Shown here: one piece after another, positions 24,713-33,972 of the stretch
Position numbering within the stretch: position 1 is the stretch's first letter
Layout: each line of letters opens with the position of its first letter
Origin: Nocardioides sp. GY 10127
GTDB taxonomy: Bacteria; Actinomycetota; Actinomycetes; Propionibacteriales; Nocardioidaceae
DNA: 64,000 bases
Assembly (NCBI RefSeq): GCF_004919085.1
Contig: NZ_STGL01000003.1
Coordinates: 558,001-622,000 of the forward strand
Direction: 5' to 3'
The notes under the pieces: model-generated
The model's input: the letters and a program-made list of their open reading frames with translations, nothing else
The model's database searches: none
What the model was told of the DNA's origin: nothing
Program-made: the position numbers and the translations under genes

Positions 24713-25255
24713 GTGAGCTACGACGTGGTCCTCCTCATCGAACAGGCGCTGAGCAGCGCGGACGCCGACCGGGTGCGAGGCCTGCACCAGGGTCTCCTGG
24801 ACGACGGGGAGCAGGTCGTCTACCACGTCGTGCTGCCGGTCGAGGACGCCGGCGCGCAGGTGCAGGCGGCGATGGGCTCGCTCTCGGGCGACCTCGGCGC
24901 CGGCCGCCCCGCCGACCTCCTCTCCCCCGAGGAGGTGCGCGAGATCGACGCGGCCGCCCACGAGCGCGCCGGTGGCGACCTGCGCGCCTCGCTGGAGTCG
25001 CTGGCCGAGGCCGGGGCCACCGCGGAGGGCGCCCTGACGGACGCCGAGCCCGTGACCGCTCTGGTCGCCAAGGTCTCGGAGGTCGACGCCGCCGAGGTCA
25101 TCGTCCTGACGGCGCCGCACGTGGTCAGCGAGTTCTTCCACGTCGACTGGACGTCGCGGGCCCGTCGGCACCTCGGCGTCCCCGTGCTGCACCTGCTGGA
25201 GCACGAGAACTTCGACGAGCAGGCCGGCGAGGGCGAGGGCGTCTCCGGCTTCTGA
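24713..25255 (+). CDS. Hypothetical alpha/beta protein
   Basis: 180 residues, GTG start with TATCGT ending eight bases upstream (leaderless type). A first beta strand (SYDVVLLIEQAL), a long acidic helical middle, and a C-terminal AAEVIVLTAPHVVSEFFHVDWTSRARRHLGVPVLHLLEH give a Rossmann-like look reminiscent of universal-stress or HUP folds, but I cannot assign a family. The final segment is very acidic. Confidence 0.75.
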   Translation: MSYDVVLLIEQALSSADADRVRGLHQGLLDDGEQVVYHVVLPVEDAGAQVQAAMGSLSGDLGAGRPADLLSPEEVREIDAAAHERAGGDLRASLESLAEAGATAEGALTDAEPVTALVAKVSEVDAAEVIVLTAPHVVSEFFHVDWTSRARRHLGVPVLHLLEHENFDEQAGEGEGVSGF

Positions 25256-25332
25256 GGCACCTCGGAACCCCACCCGGGGCCGGTCGACCACCCGCTCGGG
25301 GAGCCAGGAACGCCCTTACCCCCAGGGGTGTC

Positions 25333-25390
25333 GATCTCCTGTCACCTTCGTGGATCTCCTGTTACCGAAGACTGGGGATCTTGTGGATCT
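25333..25390. promoter_or_regulatory. GATCT-containing direct repeats upstream of the mini-gene
   Basis: GATCTCCTGTCACC (25333-25346) and GATCTCCTGTTACC (25353-25366) are near-identical 14-mers 20 bases apart. Two more GATCT cores follow at 25377 and 25386. A 20-base period places the first two on the same DNA face, as expected for a regulator site. TACTGT at 25421-25426 may be the -10 box of the RNA that follows. Confidence 0.5.
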
Positions 25391-25551
25391 GCGGTGGCCC
25401 GGACGCCCAGTGATGCGGCTTACTGTTGGTGTCAACCGGAGCCGCTGGGGGCGGCTCCGCAGGAAAACGGCCGCATGCCGCGATTCTGGGGGGAACGCGG
25501 AAACGGTACGGGCCCTGACAACTGAAACCTGACATGGTTCTTGGGGGAATC

Positions 25552-25587
25552 ATGTCCGGTGTTTACGACACACCCGCTTGGTGCTGA
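25552..25587 (+). CDS. 11-residue mini-ORF overlapping a terminator
   Basis: ATG with TTGGGGGAATC directly upstream encodes MSGVYDTPAWC and stops at TGA. Its last codons, TGG TGC TGA, form part of the terminator's left arm, so ribosome position would affect hairpin formation as in attenuation leaders. No downstream gene on this strand would be attenuated, so it may be a free-standing peptide or a marker of a once-longer unit. Coding status rests on the ribosome site and position only. Confidence 0.4.
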   Translation: MSGVYDTPAWC

Positions 25588-25624
25588 CCGTCCCTGTCGG
25601 CACCAAGCGGGTCGGTCGTTTTTC
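25573..25624 (+). terminator. Strong intrinsic terminator with T tract
   Basis: CCCGCTTGGTGC (25573-25584) pairs perfectly with GCACCAAGCGGG (25600-25611), followed by TCGGTCG and TTTTT. A genuine T tract is rare in this window, so this terminator is likely to be efficient. Confidence 0.85.
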
Positions 25625-25694
25625 AGGAACTTCTCCCCACCGGGACGACGCGCGGGACCACGCGGGGACGACGCGAGGACGACGCGCGGGCCGC

Positions 25695-26735
25695 TCAGCC
25701 CTCGACCCGGTTGCCGTCCGCGTCCCAGTGCGAGGCCACCTTCTTCGACGGCTGCACCCGGGGCGGCTCGCCCGGCATCTTCGGGTGGTCGGGCGGGAAG
25801 GGCATCTCCCCGCCCGGCAGCTCCTCGTAGGCCTCGAGCAGCGGCGTGAGGTCGTGGGCGACCTCGTCGATCTCCCCCCAGGCGTCCCCGCGGTCCGCGA
25901 GCAGGGCGGGCACCGTCGTGAGGTTGAGCGCCCGCGGGTCGTCGGTCTCCGCGAGCTCCTCCCACGTGAGCGGGGTCGACACCGGTGCGCCGGGCAGCGG
26001 CCGCAGCGAGTAGGCGCTGGCGATGGTCCTGTCGCGGCAGTTCTGGTTGAAGTCGACGAAGATCCGCTCCCCCCGCTCCTCCTTCCACCAGGCCGTGGTG
26101 ACGCGTCCGTCGGCCCGCTCCAGCAGCCGGCCGAAGCCGATGGCGGCGTGCCGCACGTCGAGGAACTCCCAGCGTGGCTCGATCCGCACGAAGACGTGCA
26201 CGCCCCGGTTCCCGGAGGTCTTCACGAAGGCGCGCATCCCGAGGTCGGCGAACAGGTCCCGGGCGACGGCCGCGACGGCGGCCGCATCCGCGAAGGTCGT
26301 CCCGGGCTGCGGGTCGAGGTCGATCCGCAGCTCGTCGGGCCGGTCGACGTCCGCACGCCGCACCGGCCAGGGGTGGAAGACGAGGGTGCCCATCTGGGCG
26401 CACCACACGGGGATCGCGATCTCGGTGACGCAGACCTCCTCGGCGGTGCGCCCCGACGGGAACGTCACGCGCACCGGCTCCAGGTAGTCGGGCGCCCCCT
26501 TCATCACGCGCTTCTGGTAGAACGCGTCGGCGTCACGGTCCTGCGGGCCCGTCGCCAGGCGCATCCCCTCGCGGACGCCGCCGGGCCAGCGCTCGAGGGC
26601 CACAGGCCGGTCGCGCAGCGCCCGCATCAGGCCGTCCTCCACCGCGACCAGGTACTGCGCCACGTCCAGCTTCGTGATCGCCGGGGTGCGGGGCGTCGGC
26701 TCGAAGACCACCCGGTCCGGGCTGCTCACGCGCAC
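25695..26735 (-). CDS. LigD-type DNA polymerase/primase (PolDom)
   Basis: 346 residues of the archaeo-eukaryotic primase superfamily as in the polymerase domain of LigD. The catalytic pair is in LRIDLDPQPGT (Asp 139, Asp 141), with KTSGNRGVHVFVRI and the later VFVDFNQNCRDRTIASAYSLRP. It fills and extends DNA ends in non-homologous end joining. It is a stand-alone domain, as in actinobacterial PolD1/PolD2 proteins, and neighbours LigC; Ku is not in the window. GTG 26735 is preceded by GGGGGAG; GTG 26729 is possible. Confidence 0.9.
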   Translation of the reverse strand: MRVSSPDRVVFEPTPRTPAITKLDVAQYLVAVEDGLMRALRDRPVALERWPGGVREGMRLATGPQDRDADAFYQKRVMKGAPDYLEPVRVTFPSGRTAEEVCVTEIAIPVWCAQMGTLVFHPWPVRRADVDRPDELRIDLDPQPGTTFADAAAVAAVARDLFADLGMRAFVKTSGNRGVHVFVRIEPRWEFLDVRHAAIGFGRLLERADGRVTTAWWKEERGERIFVDFNQNCRDRTIASAYSLRPLPGAPVSTPLTWEELAETDDPRALNLTTVPALLADRGDAWGEIDEVAHDLTPLLEAYEELPGGEMPFPPDHPKMPGEPPRVQPSKKVASHWDADGNRVEG

Positions 26736-26888
26736 CTCGCGCTCCCCCGCCAGGACCGTCGCCGCCGTCCGCCTTCGCCATGACGGGCAGCCTAGTCACG
26801 GGCACCGACCCACCTCGGTGACCTCGCCGCCGCCGGCCCCCGCAAACCGCGTGGCGACCACCGGCACCCGGCGCCTACGGTGGAGCCC

Positions 26889-28232
26889 GTGACCACCCCC
26901 GGCAGCACCCCCAGCAGCACCCCCGACAGCACCCCCGACAGCACCCCCGACAGCACCCACGGGCCCGACCTCGAGTACCGCGTCCTCGACCTCGACGCGA
27001 CCGAGGGCCCGGAGAAGGAGCTGCTGGACGCCTACGGCGACGCCTGGTCCCGCGGGTTCCACGAGGGCTCGCTCACCGACGAGCAGCGCGAGAAGTGGCT
27101 GGCCCACAGCCGCGCCGACCGGGTGACGATGCGGGCCGCCCTCCCGACGTCCTCCCTGGCCTCCTCGCCCCGGCCCGTGGGCACGTTCAGCAGCTGGGAC
27201 CAGCAGGTCAACGTCGGCGACGGGCGCCTGCTGCCCGCCCACCTGATCAGCGACGTCACCGTGGCGCCCACCCACCGCCGGCGCGGCGTCCTCTCCCGCC
27301 TCATGCGCGACGACCTCACCGACGCCCGGGACCGCGGCCTCCCGCTGGCCGCGCTCACCGTCTCCGAGGGCGGGATCTACGGACGCTTCGGGTTCGGCGC
27401 CGCCACCCGCTTCCGCCTCGTCGCGGTGGACGTGCGACCCGGACGCTTCGCGCTGCACCCGTTCTCCGACGACGGCTCCCTGGAGCTGCTCGACCCGGCC
27501 GAGGCCCAGCCGCACGTGGCCGAGGTCTTCGCCCGGCACCTGGCGTCGACCCGCGGCGAGGTCGACCGCCCGGCGTTCTACGAGCTGTTCGGCGCCGGCT
27601 GGGACTGGGAGGCCTCCGGCCCCGACCGGGCCACCCGGGTCGTGCTGCACCGCGACGCGGCCGGTCTCGTCGACGGCTACGCCCGGTGGAAGCACCGCAG
27701 CGAGGGAAGCGGGTTCAGCGGCGGCGTGGTCGAGGTCCAGGGCCTCCTCGCCCTCACCGCCACGGCCTACCTGCGGCTGTGGGAGTTCCTCGGCGGCGTC
27801 GACCTCACCGAGACGGTGCGGGCCAAGATCCGGCTCGACGACCCGCTGGACGTGGCGGTGACCGACCCCCGCGCCGTCGCCACCGAGTCGGTGCGCGACA
27901 TGCTGTGGGTCCGGCTCCTCGACGTGCCGACGGCCCTGGAGGCCCGCCCCTGGCGCGAGGACGGCTCCGTCGTCCTGGACGTCGCGGACCGGCTGGGCCT
28001 GGCCGGCGGCCGGTTCCGGGTGAGCACCGAGAAGGGCGCCGCCCGGGTCGAGCCCACCACGGACCCCGCCGACGTCCACCTGGCGGTGGAGACCCTCGGC
28101 GCGCTCTACCTCGGCGACCGCCGCGTCGGCACCCTCGCGGCCGCCGGGCGGGTCACCGGACCGGGCGTCGAGGCGTTCGCCGCCATGGCGGACGACGCGG
28201 GCCCCGAACCCCGCTGCACGACCGGGTTCTGA
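26889..28232 (+). CDS. Eis-like GNAT N-acetyltransferase
   Basis: 447 residues. Like Eis, it has an N-terminal GNAT domain with the acetyl-CoA loop VAPTHRRRGVLSRLM, YGRFGFG, a second degenerate GNAT region and a C-terminal SCP2-like domain. The chain ends TTGF, matching the family's C-terminal carboxylate that acts in catalysis. Eis enzymes acetylate aminoglycosides and other amines; the natural substrate is unknown. The first 25 residues are an STPD tandem repeat (12-base DNA units). GTG 26889 has GGAG and TACGGT upstream. Confidence 0.88.
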   Translation: MTTPGSTPSSTPDSTPDSTPDSTHGPDLEYRVLDLDATEGPEKELLDAYGDAWSRGFHEGSLTDEQREKWLAHSRADRVTMRAALPTSSLASSPRPVGTFSSWDQQVNVGDGRLLPAHLISDVTVAPTHRRRGVLSRLMRDDLTDARDRGLPLAALTVSEGGIYGRFGFGAATRFRLVAVDVRPGRFALHPFSDDGSLELLDPAEAQPHVAEVFARHLASTRGEVDRPAFYELFGAGWDWEASGPDRATRVVLHRDAAGLVDGYARWKHRSEGSGFSGGVVEVQGLLALTATAYLRLWEFLGGVDLTETVRAKIRLDDPLDVAVTDPRAVATESVRDMLWVRLLDVPTALEARPWREDGSVVLDVADRLGLAGGRFRVSTEKGAARVEPTTDPADVHLAVETLGALYLGDRRVGTLAAAGRVTGPGVEAFAAMADDAGPEPRCTTGF

Positions 28233-28256
28233 CCACCGGCGCGTGACCGGCTGCGG

Positions 28257-29003
28257 TCAGGTGCGGTCGCGGACCAGGACGGAGACGACCTGGACGGTGT
28301 TCGTGCCGTAGGCGACGTTGCAGTACTCCTGGATCGACCCGTCGTCCCAGGGAGTCGTGGCCACGACCTGGCTGTCCTCCCCCACGTACGAGCCGGTCAC
28401 CCCGGGCACCCCGCTGACCTCCTGGGAGATCGCCGCGAGCTGGTCGTCGGTGAGGCGGCGCAGCGGCGGGGCGGGCGTCGAGACGGCGACCGAGGGGCCG
28501 TCGTAGTCGGCGGCCGGGGTCGCCGTCCGGACGGTGAACGTCTCGCCGTCCCAGGTGCCGACCAGCTCGAACTGCCCGTAGGTGACCCCGCCGCGCTTGA
28601 CCCAGGAGGCCTTCTTCTCGTCGGCGAAGGAGAAGCCGTCCAGCGGCGTGCCGGTGCACTGCGGCGGCACGGTCTGCGCGATCGGGCCCAGGCAGGCCTC
28701 GGCCCCGCTGCCGTCGTCCAGGACGAGGACGACGTCGCGCGTCATGAGGGTCTTCGTCGTGCTCGGCACCGACGTCGGCATGGTCGCCGCGTCGGAGGCG
28801 AGGGTGGAGGACGAGGACGCGTCGGCCCGCGCCGACGAGGAGCCCGAAGAGCCCGAGGCGGACGAGGAGCCCGAGGAGTCGTCCGAGGAGTCCGCCGAGC
28901 AGGCCGTGAGACCGGCGCCCAGGAGCAGGGCGGCACCGAGGACGGCCCAGGTGGCGGGACGGCTAGCAGGACGGGGAGCGCGGGAGGTCGTGACAGTACG
29001 CAT
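28257..29003 (-). CDS. Lipoprotein of unknown function
   Basis: 248 residues. The signal peptide has a lipobox LTAC (residues 32-35), followed by a long Ser/Ala/Asp linker to about residue 75. The globular part has three or four cysteines (EACLGPIAQTVPPQCTGTPLDGF, EYCNVAYG) and a GQFELVGTWDGETFTV segment. I do not recognise the family. It is convergent with the Eis-like gene. Confidence 0.8.
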   Translation of the reverse strand: MRTVTTSRAPRPASRPATWAVLGAALLLGAGLTACSADSSDDSSGSSSASGSSGSSSARADASSSSTLASDAATMPTSVPSTTKTLMTRDVVLVLDDGSGAEACLGPIAQTVPPQCTGTPLDGFSFADEKKASWVKRGGVTYGQFELVGTWDGETFTVRTATPAADYDGPSVAVSTPAPPLRRLTDDQLAAISQEVSGVPGVTGSYVGEDSQVVATTPWDDGSIQEYCNVAYGTNTVQVVSVLVRDRT

Positions 29004-29115
29004 GGCCCGGCCATGCTCGCAGACGAGTGCCGCCGGACCGCCCCCGGACAGGTCACGGCTGGCTCACGATCCCGCCCGCCCGACCGGGGCTGGCCCGCCT
29101 CCGTACGCTGGAGGC

Positions 29116-29574
29116 ATGGCGGACCACACGAGCGACACCGAGCGGTACCAGGTCAGCAAGACCGACGAGGAGTGGCGCGAGCAGCTCTCCCCCGAGGAGT
29201 TCCACGTCCTGCGCCAGGCCGGGACCGAGCGGGCCGGCGTCGGTCGCCTCACCGACACCGAGACCGTCGGCGTGTACCGGTGCAAGGCGTGCCAGGCGAA
29301 GCTCTTCGAGTCCGAGACGAAGTTCCACTCCGGCTGCGGCTGGCCGAGCTTCTACCAGCCCCTCCAGGACGACCAGGGCGAGGCCACGGTCGAGTACCTC
29401 GAGGACAACGCCTACGGGATGAAGCGCGTCGAGGTGCGCTGCGCGTCCTGCGGCTCGCACCTGGGGCACGTCTTCCCGGACGGCTACGGCACCCCGACCG
29501 GCGACCGCTACTGCATCAACAGCATCTCGCTCACGCTCGAGCCGGCGGACGGCTCGGGGCCCGTCGCCGGCTGA
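29116..29574 (+). CDS. msrB: Peptide-methionine (R)-S-oxide reductase MsrB
   Basis: 152 residues. Zinc ligands are CKAC (56, 59) and CASC (109, 112). The resolving pattern FHSGCGWPSF and the catalytic Cys 133 in RYCINSISL are present. It repairs methionine-R-sulfoxide in proteins. GGAGG lies before the ATG, and TACGCT ends seven bases upstream, suggesting a start at the ATG itself. Confidence 0.97.
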   Translation: MADHTSDTERYQVSKTDEEWREQLSPEEFHVLRQAGTERAGVGRLTDTETVGVYRCKACQAKLFESETKFHSGCGWPSFYQPLQDDQGEATVEYLEDNAYGMKRVEVRCASCGSHLGHVFPDGYGTPTGDRYCINSISLTLEPADGSGPVAG

Positions 29575-29586
29575 GCGCCGGCGGCG

Positions 29587-29976
29587 TCAGCGCCCACCCG
29601 TGGGCGGCTCAGTCCGCCCAGCCTCCCCGAACGGCCCCGACAGCGAGGCCGCCGGCCACGCGACCGGCGACAGCGCGTCGAGGGCGTCACAGAGCCCCTG
29701 CTGGACGTCGCACCAGCACATCCAGCACTCGGTGAGCCGCAGGTGGGTCCCGCGCCGGGGGCAGGGCACGTACTCGACCAGCGGCGGGAGGAGCTCGGCG
29801 TCCTCGTCCTCGTAGCGCTCGGCGGCCCTCGGTGCGCCGGCGGTGGCGCTCTTGCTGAACGTCTCCTCGTGCGCGCCGAAGCGGGCCCGTCCCTCGGCGA
29901 ACGCGGACTGGACCGAGGCGAGGGCCATCAGCAGGTCGGAGAGGTCGTCGACGTCGTCGATCACGATGCGGGTCAT
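29587..29976 (-). CDS. Hypothetical Cys-rich small protein
   Basis: 129 residues, convergent with msrB and only 12 bases from its stop. The N-terminus is helical and acidic (MTRIVIDDVDDLSDLLMALASVQSAFAEG). The C-terminal half has a cysteine cluster, C-x13-C-x2-C-x-C (CPRRG...ECWMCWC), which may bind metal. The family is not recognised. The start has TCCGGAGGAA upstream on the minus strand, supporting a real gene. Confidence 0.65.
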   Translation of the reverse strand: MTRIVIDDVDDLSDLLMALASVQSAFAEGRARFGAHEETFSKSATAGAPRAAERYEDEDAELLPPLVEYVPCPRRGTHLRLTECWMCWCDVQQGLCDALDALSPVAWPAASLSGPFGEAGRTEPPTGGR

Positions 29977-30228
29977 GCGGTTCCTCCGGGGAAGAGGACC
30001 CGTCTCTCCCGCAGGAGCCGTGGTCGCGGATGGGCTGTCACAAGCGTCAACGAGCCGGACGCGGCGAAGTCACGCACGATGACGGACGCCGTCGGCGTCC
30101 TTTCCCGGCACTGCACCCCGGCGGCACGGACGTTCCCGCCCGGAGCGCCACGCCGCCATCGTGGTGCCGCCGAGCCCTCGGCCCCAGCCCGCGAGCCCAC
30201 CCGGTGGGCCCGACCGACGAGGTGCGCC

Positions 30229-31617
30229 ATGACGTCCACCCCGCTCTCCTCCCGCCCCGGCGTCGCCGCGCTCCGCGCCGTCGCCCCCGGCCGGGTCCAC
30301 CTGCCCGGCGAGCCCGGCTACGAGGCCGAGCGGCTGCCCTGGAACCTGGCCTTCGACCAGCGTCCGGCCGCCGTCGCCGTGCCGGAGACCCCCGGCCAGG
30401 TGGCGGCCCTGGTGCGCGCGGCCCACGCCGCGGGCCTGCGGGTGGCCCCGCAGAACACGGGGCACGGGGCGGGGCCGCTGACGGGTCGCCTGGACGACGC
30501 CCTGCTGCTACGGCTGGCGGCGCTCACCGGCGTCACCGTCGACGCCGAGGCGCGCACCGCCCGCGTGCTGGGCGGCACGCAGTGGCAGGACGTGCTGGAG
30601 GCAGCCGCCCCGCACGGACTCACCGCGCCGCACGGGACCGCGCCCGACGTGGGCGTCGTCGGGTACCTGCTCTCCGGCGGGCTGTCGTTCTACGGCCGCC
30701 GTCACGGCCTCGGGATCAACACCGTGCGTGCCGTCGAGGTCGTGATGCCGACCGGCGAGCTGCTGCGCGCCGACGCGGAGGAGAACCCGGACCTGTTCTG
30801 GGCGCTGCGCGGCGGCTCCGGGAACCTGGGGGTCGTCACCGCCCTCGAGATCGATCTGCTCCCCTACACCGACGTGGTGTCGGGGATGCTGCTGTGGGAC
30901 GGGACGCAGGCCGAGCCCGTCACCCGCGCCTGGCTCGACTGGACGCGGGGGCTCGACGAGGCCGCCACCACGAGCCTGCGGATCATGGAATTCCCCCCGC
31001 TCCCCGACCTGCCCCCGTTCCTCTCGGGTCGGCGGGTGGTGGTCATCGACGGGCTCCTCACCTGCGGCGACGCCGAGGCCGAGGCCCTGCTGGCGCCGCT
31101 GCGTGCGCTGGGCGCCGAGATGGACACCTTCCACCGCATGCCCACCACCGAGGCGACCGCCGTGCACATGGACCCGCCGCACCCGGCGCCGGGCCTCACG
31201 GCGCACACGGTGCTCGGGCCGCTGGACGAGGCGGGTGCGACCGCGTTCCTCGCGGCCACCGTCGACATCGCCCCGCTCATGGCGGTCGAGCTGCGCCACG
31301 TCGGCGGGGCGATCGCCCGCCCAGCGCCGCACGGCGGGGCGCTCTCGGCGATGCCGGGCGAGCTCGTGGCGCACTGCATCGCCCTCGTCCCCACCCGCGA
31401 GATCGGCGCCGCCGCCGAGGCGGTCGCCGAGCGCGTCCTCGCCGCCCTGCGGCGGTGGGAGGTGGAGGCGTGCGCCCTCACCTTCACCGACGACATCGAG
31501 CCGGACGCCGCCCGGGTCGGCACCGCGTTCAGCCCCGGCACGTGGCAGCGGCTGCGGACGATCCGCTCGGTCTACGACCCGACCTCCGCGATGGTGGCCG
31601 CCCTGTCGATCGACTAG
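30229..31617 (+). CDS. FAD-binding (PCMH-type) oxidoreductase
   Basis: 462 residues. The FAD domain carries VAPQNTGHGAG, where the His is the usual covalent flavin attachment, and GVVGYLLSGGLSFYGRRHG. The second, cysteinyl link seen in bicovalent berberine-bridge-type enzymes is not obvious. RGGSGNLGVVTALEIDL and the C-terminal YDPTSAMVAAL fit the same superfamily. It probably oxidises a sugar or alcohol; the substrate is unknown. ATG 30229 has GAGG upstream. Confidence 0.88.
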   Translation: MTSTPLSSRPGVAALRAVAPGRVHLPGEPGYEAERLPWNLAFDQRPAAVAVPETPGQVAALVRAAHAAGLRVAPQNTGHGAGPLTGRLDDALLLRLAALTGVTVDAEARTARVLGGTQWQDVLEAAAPHGLTAPHGTAPDVGVVGYLLSGGLSFYGRRHGLGINTVRAVEVVMPTGELLRADAEENPDLFWALRGGSGNLGVVTALEIDLLPYTDVVSGMLLWDGTQAEPVTRAWLDWTRGLDEAATTSLRIMEFPPLPDLPPFLSGRRVVVIDGLLTCGDAEAEALLAPLRALGAEMDTFHRMPTTEATAVHMDPPHPAPGLTAHTVLGPLDEAGATAFLAATVDIAPLMAVELRHVGGAIARPAPHGGALSAMPGELVAHCIALVPTREIGAAAEAVAERVLAALRRWEVEACALTFTDDIEPDAARVGTAFSPGTWQRLRTIRSVYDPTSAMVAALSID

Positions 31618-31695
31618 GGCGGCCACCGTCGGGCCCCGGTGCCGGGCAGGACCAGGGCAGGACCAGGGCAGGACCAGCGCGGGCTCAGGGAAGGC

Positions 31696-32403
31696 TCAGG
31701 GCAGCTTCGCGACCAGCTCGGCGATCGGCGTCTTGGCGCCGGTGTAGAACGGGATCTCCTCGCGCACGTGACGGCGGGCGCCCGAGGCGCGGAGCTCACG
31801 CATGAGGTCGACGATCCGGTACAGCTCGTCGGCCTCGAACGCGAGGATCCACTCGTAGTCGCCGAGCGCGAACGAGTTCATGGTGTTCGCACGGACGTCC
31901 GGGTAGTCGCGGGCCATCTGGCCGTGCTCGACGAGCAGCGCGCGGCGCTCCTCCTCGGGCAGCAGGTACCACTCGTAGGAACGCACGAACGGGTACACGC
32001 AGACGTGCGCCTTGGCGTTCTCGTCGGCGAGGAACGCCGGGACGTGGCTACGGTTGAACTCGGCGGGGCGGTGCAGCGCGAGCTGCGACCAGACCGGCTC
32101 CAGCCGCGCGCCGAACGTGGTGCGGCGAAACGCGTGGTAGGCGGCCTGGAGCTCCTCGGAGGTCGGCGCGTGCCACCACACCATCAGGTCGGCGTCCGCG
32201 CGGAGGCCCGCCACGTCGTAGACGCCGCGGACGACGACGCCCGACTCGGCCAGGCCGGCGAAGAGCTTCTCGACCTCGGCGGCCTCGGCGTCACGGTCGG
32301 CCTCGCCGAGCACGTCGCGCAGCTTGAAGACCGACCACATGGTGTAGCGGATGGTGTCGTTGATCTCCCGCAGGCGGGCGGCGTTGGTCTGGGTGTCGCT
32401 CAT
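31696..32403 (-). CDS. hemQ: Coproheme decarboxylase HemQ/ChdC (chlorite-dismutase family)
   Basis: 235 residues. It carries the actinobacterial HemQ pattern: [52 protein letters not shown] and [23 protein letters not shown]. It converts coproheme to haem b in the last step of the coproporphyrin-dependent pathway. It is 43 bases behind hemY on the same strand. ATG 32403 is chosen (GGAA upstream); an ATG three codons earlier is possible. Confidence 0.95.
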   Translation of the reverse strand: MSDTQTNAARLREINDTIRYTMWSVFKLRDVLGEADRDAEAAEVEKLFAGLAESGVVVRGVYDVAGLRADADLMVWWHAPTSEELQAAYHAFRRTTFGARLEPVWSQLALHRPAEFNRSHVPAFLADENAKAHVCVYPFVRSYEWYLLPEEERRALLVEHGQMARDYPDVRANTMNSFALGDYEWILAFEADELYRIVDLMRELRASGARRHVREEIPFYTGAKTPIAELVAKLP

Positions 32404-32446
32404 GGGTTCCATTCTGTCTCGACGGTGAGAGGAAGCGTGAGGGGGC

Positions 32447-33838
32447 TCAGACCCCGGCGGGCGCGAGCACCTCGCGGGCGGCGCGCTGCGCCGACGCGAT
32501 GACGGCCGGGATACCCACGCCGTCGTAGGTGGCGCCGCAGACCGCCAGGCCCGGAAGCGCCGCGACGTCCGCCCGTACCGCGGCGACGGCGTCGAGGTGC
32601 CCGGGCGCGTACTGCGGCAGCCCGGCGCCCCAGCGCTGCACGTGGGTGGCCACGGGCTCGGCGGTGAGGTCGACGGCGGTGTGCAGGTCCATCCGCGAGA
32701 GGGCGACGAGGCCCTCGTCGGAACGCTGGAGGGCCTCCTCCTCGCGGTGCCGGCCGAGCGAGGTGCGCAGGAAGGCAAGGCCGTCGGCCGCCCCCGCCTC
32801 GCGGACCCAGCCCCACTTGGCGAACGACCAGGTGGACGCCTTGATCCGGTGGCCGTCGACGGGCGGGACGAGGAAGCCGGAGGCGTCCATCTCGTCGAGC
32901 GCCCGCACGTCCTGTGCCCGGAAGGCGAAGGTGACGACGGCGACGGAGGCGGCCTCCATGGCGTCGAGGCGACGGGACGCGACCGGCGCGACGTCCGCGA
33001 GCAGGCGCGCCGCGGGGTGGGAGGGGGTCGCCAGGACGACGGCGTCGGCCTCCAGCCACTCGGGGTGGCTCGCCGGCCCCACGAGCAGCCGCCAGCCGCC
33101 CACGGCCCCGCGCTCCAGGCCGCGGACCATGGCGCCCGTGCGCACGGTCAGCCCGGCCGCGAGCCGCTCGGGCAGCAGGCCCATCCCGCCGGGGATGCCC
33201 GCGAAGACCGGGGCCTGGTAGGTGCTGGCCGTGGTGTCCGTCGACGCGCGGCCCGCCTCCAGGAGCGAGCCCTCCTTCGCCATCCGGATCAGCTGCGGGA
33301 CGGCCGCCCGGGCGGAGATGTCGCGGGCGTGGCCCGCGTAGACCCCACCCAGCAGCGGCTCGACGAGGCGGTCGGTGACGGCGTGGCCGAACCGGGCGTC
33401 CACGAGCTCACCGACGGAGACGTCCTCGTCGTCGGCGAGCTCCAGCGGCGGCAGCCCTGGCTCGGCCAGCACCCGCTCCATCTCCGCGGGCGTGAGGATG
33501 CCGGACGCCGCGAGCGCCGACGTGTCCTGCGGGACGCCCATGAGCGAGCGCGGCAACGGCCGCAGCTCCCCCCGCGTCCAGACGCGGGACCGGGCGAGCA
33601 CCGGGTGCTCGACCTCCAGGCCCACCTCGGCGGCCAGGTCGACGCCCTCGGGGCGGCGGTTGAGCATCGCCTCGGCCCCGACGTCGACGAGGTGCCCCGC
33701 CACATCGGCACGCTTGAGCTTGCCGCCCACCTCGGGCGAGCCCTCCAGGACGAGCACGCTGCGGCCCGCCTTCTCCAGCTCACGGGCGGCAGCCAGTCCG
33801 GCGATGCCACCTCCGACGACGATCACGTCCCACGTCAC
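32447..33838 (-). CDS. hemY: Coproporphyrinogen III oxidase (HemY/CgoX type)
   Basis: 463 residues. The FAD-binding [17 protein letters not shown] (residues 8-24) is followed by [22 protein letters not shown] and the C-terminal [25 protein letters not shown]. In actinobacteria this flavoenzyme oxidises coproporphyrinogen rather than protoporphyrinogen, consistent with hemQ immediately downstream. The GTG at 33838 begins [10 protein letters not shown]. Annotated in older literature as hemG or hemY. Confidence 0.93.
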   Translation of the reverse strand: MTWDVIVVGGGIAGLAAARELEKAGRSVLVLEGSPEVGGKLKRADVAGHLVDVGAEAMLNRRPEGVDLAAEVGLEVEHPVLARSRVWTRGELRPLPRSLMGVPQDTSALAASGILTPAEMERVLAEPGLPPLELADDEDVSVGELVDARFGHAVTDRLVEPLLGGVYAGHARDISARAAVPQLIRMAKEGSLLEAGRASTDTTASTYQAPVFAGIPGGMGLLPERLAAGLTVRTGAMVRGLERGAVGGWRLLVGPASHPEWLEADAVVLATPSHPAARLLADVAPVASRRLDAMEAASVAVVTFAFRAQDVRALDEMDASGFLVPPVDGHRIKASTWSFAKWGWVREAGAADGLAFLRTSLGRHREEEALQRSDEGLVALSRMDLHTAVDLTAEPVATHVQRWGAGLPQYAPGHLDAVAAVRADVAALPGLAVCGATYDGVGIPAVIASAQRAAREVLAPAGV

Positions 33839-33972
33839 GCGTCCAGGGTGCCACGGCGACACCCGACAGGCGTCAGCGTCGGGTCCCCCGGCGGCGCACC
33901 GGTGACCGAGGGCCCGGCCGGGTGCGGACGACGGTCCCGGAACCACCCCTCGCCGGTGTGCGTCACACCACC

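Larger units (their letters stand above)
25430..25625 (+). ncRNA. Predicted small structured transcript with mini-ORFs
   Basis: The stretch is less GC-rich than its surroundings. GGAGCCGC-TGGGG-GCGGCTCC and CCGCG...CGCGG can form hairpins. A 16-codon frame (25475-25525) and an 11-codon frame (25552-25587) each have a purine-rich site before the ATG. The unit ends in a strong T-tract terminator at 25573-25624. The next gene is on the opposite strand, so the transcript stands alone. I could not match it to a known RNA family. The 5' end is a guess. Confidence 0.5.

Noticed and set aside
25430..25560. Known riboswitch (for example c-di-AMP ydaO type)
   Set aside because: I could not align the conserved core of any riboswitch I know, and no gene follows on the same strand.
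25552..25587. Lasso-peptide precursor
   Set aside because: VYDTPAW resembles the YxxPxL leader motif, but the frame ends right after it, there is no core peptide, and no maturation genes are adjacent.
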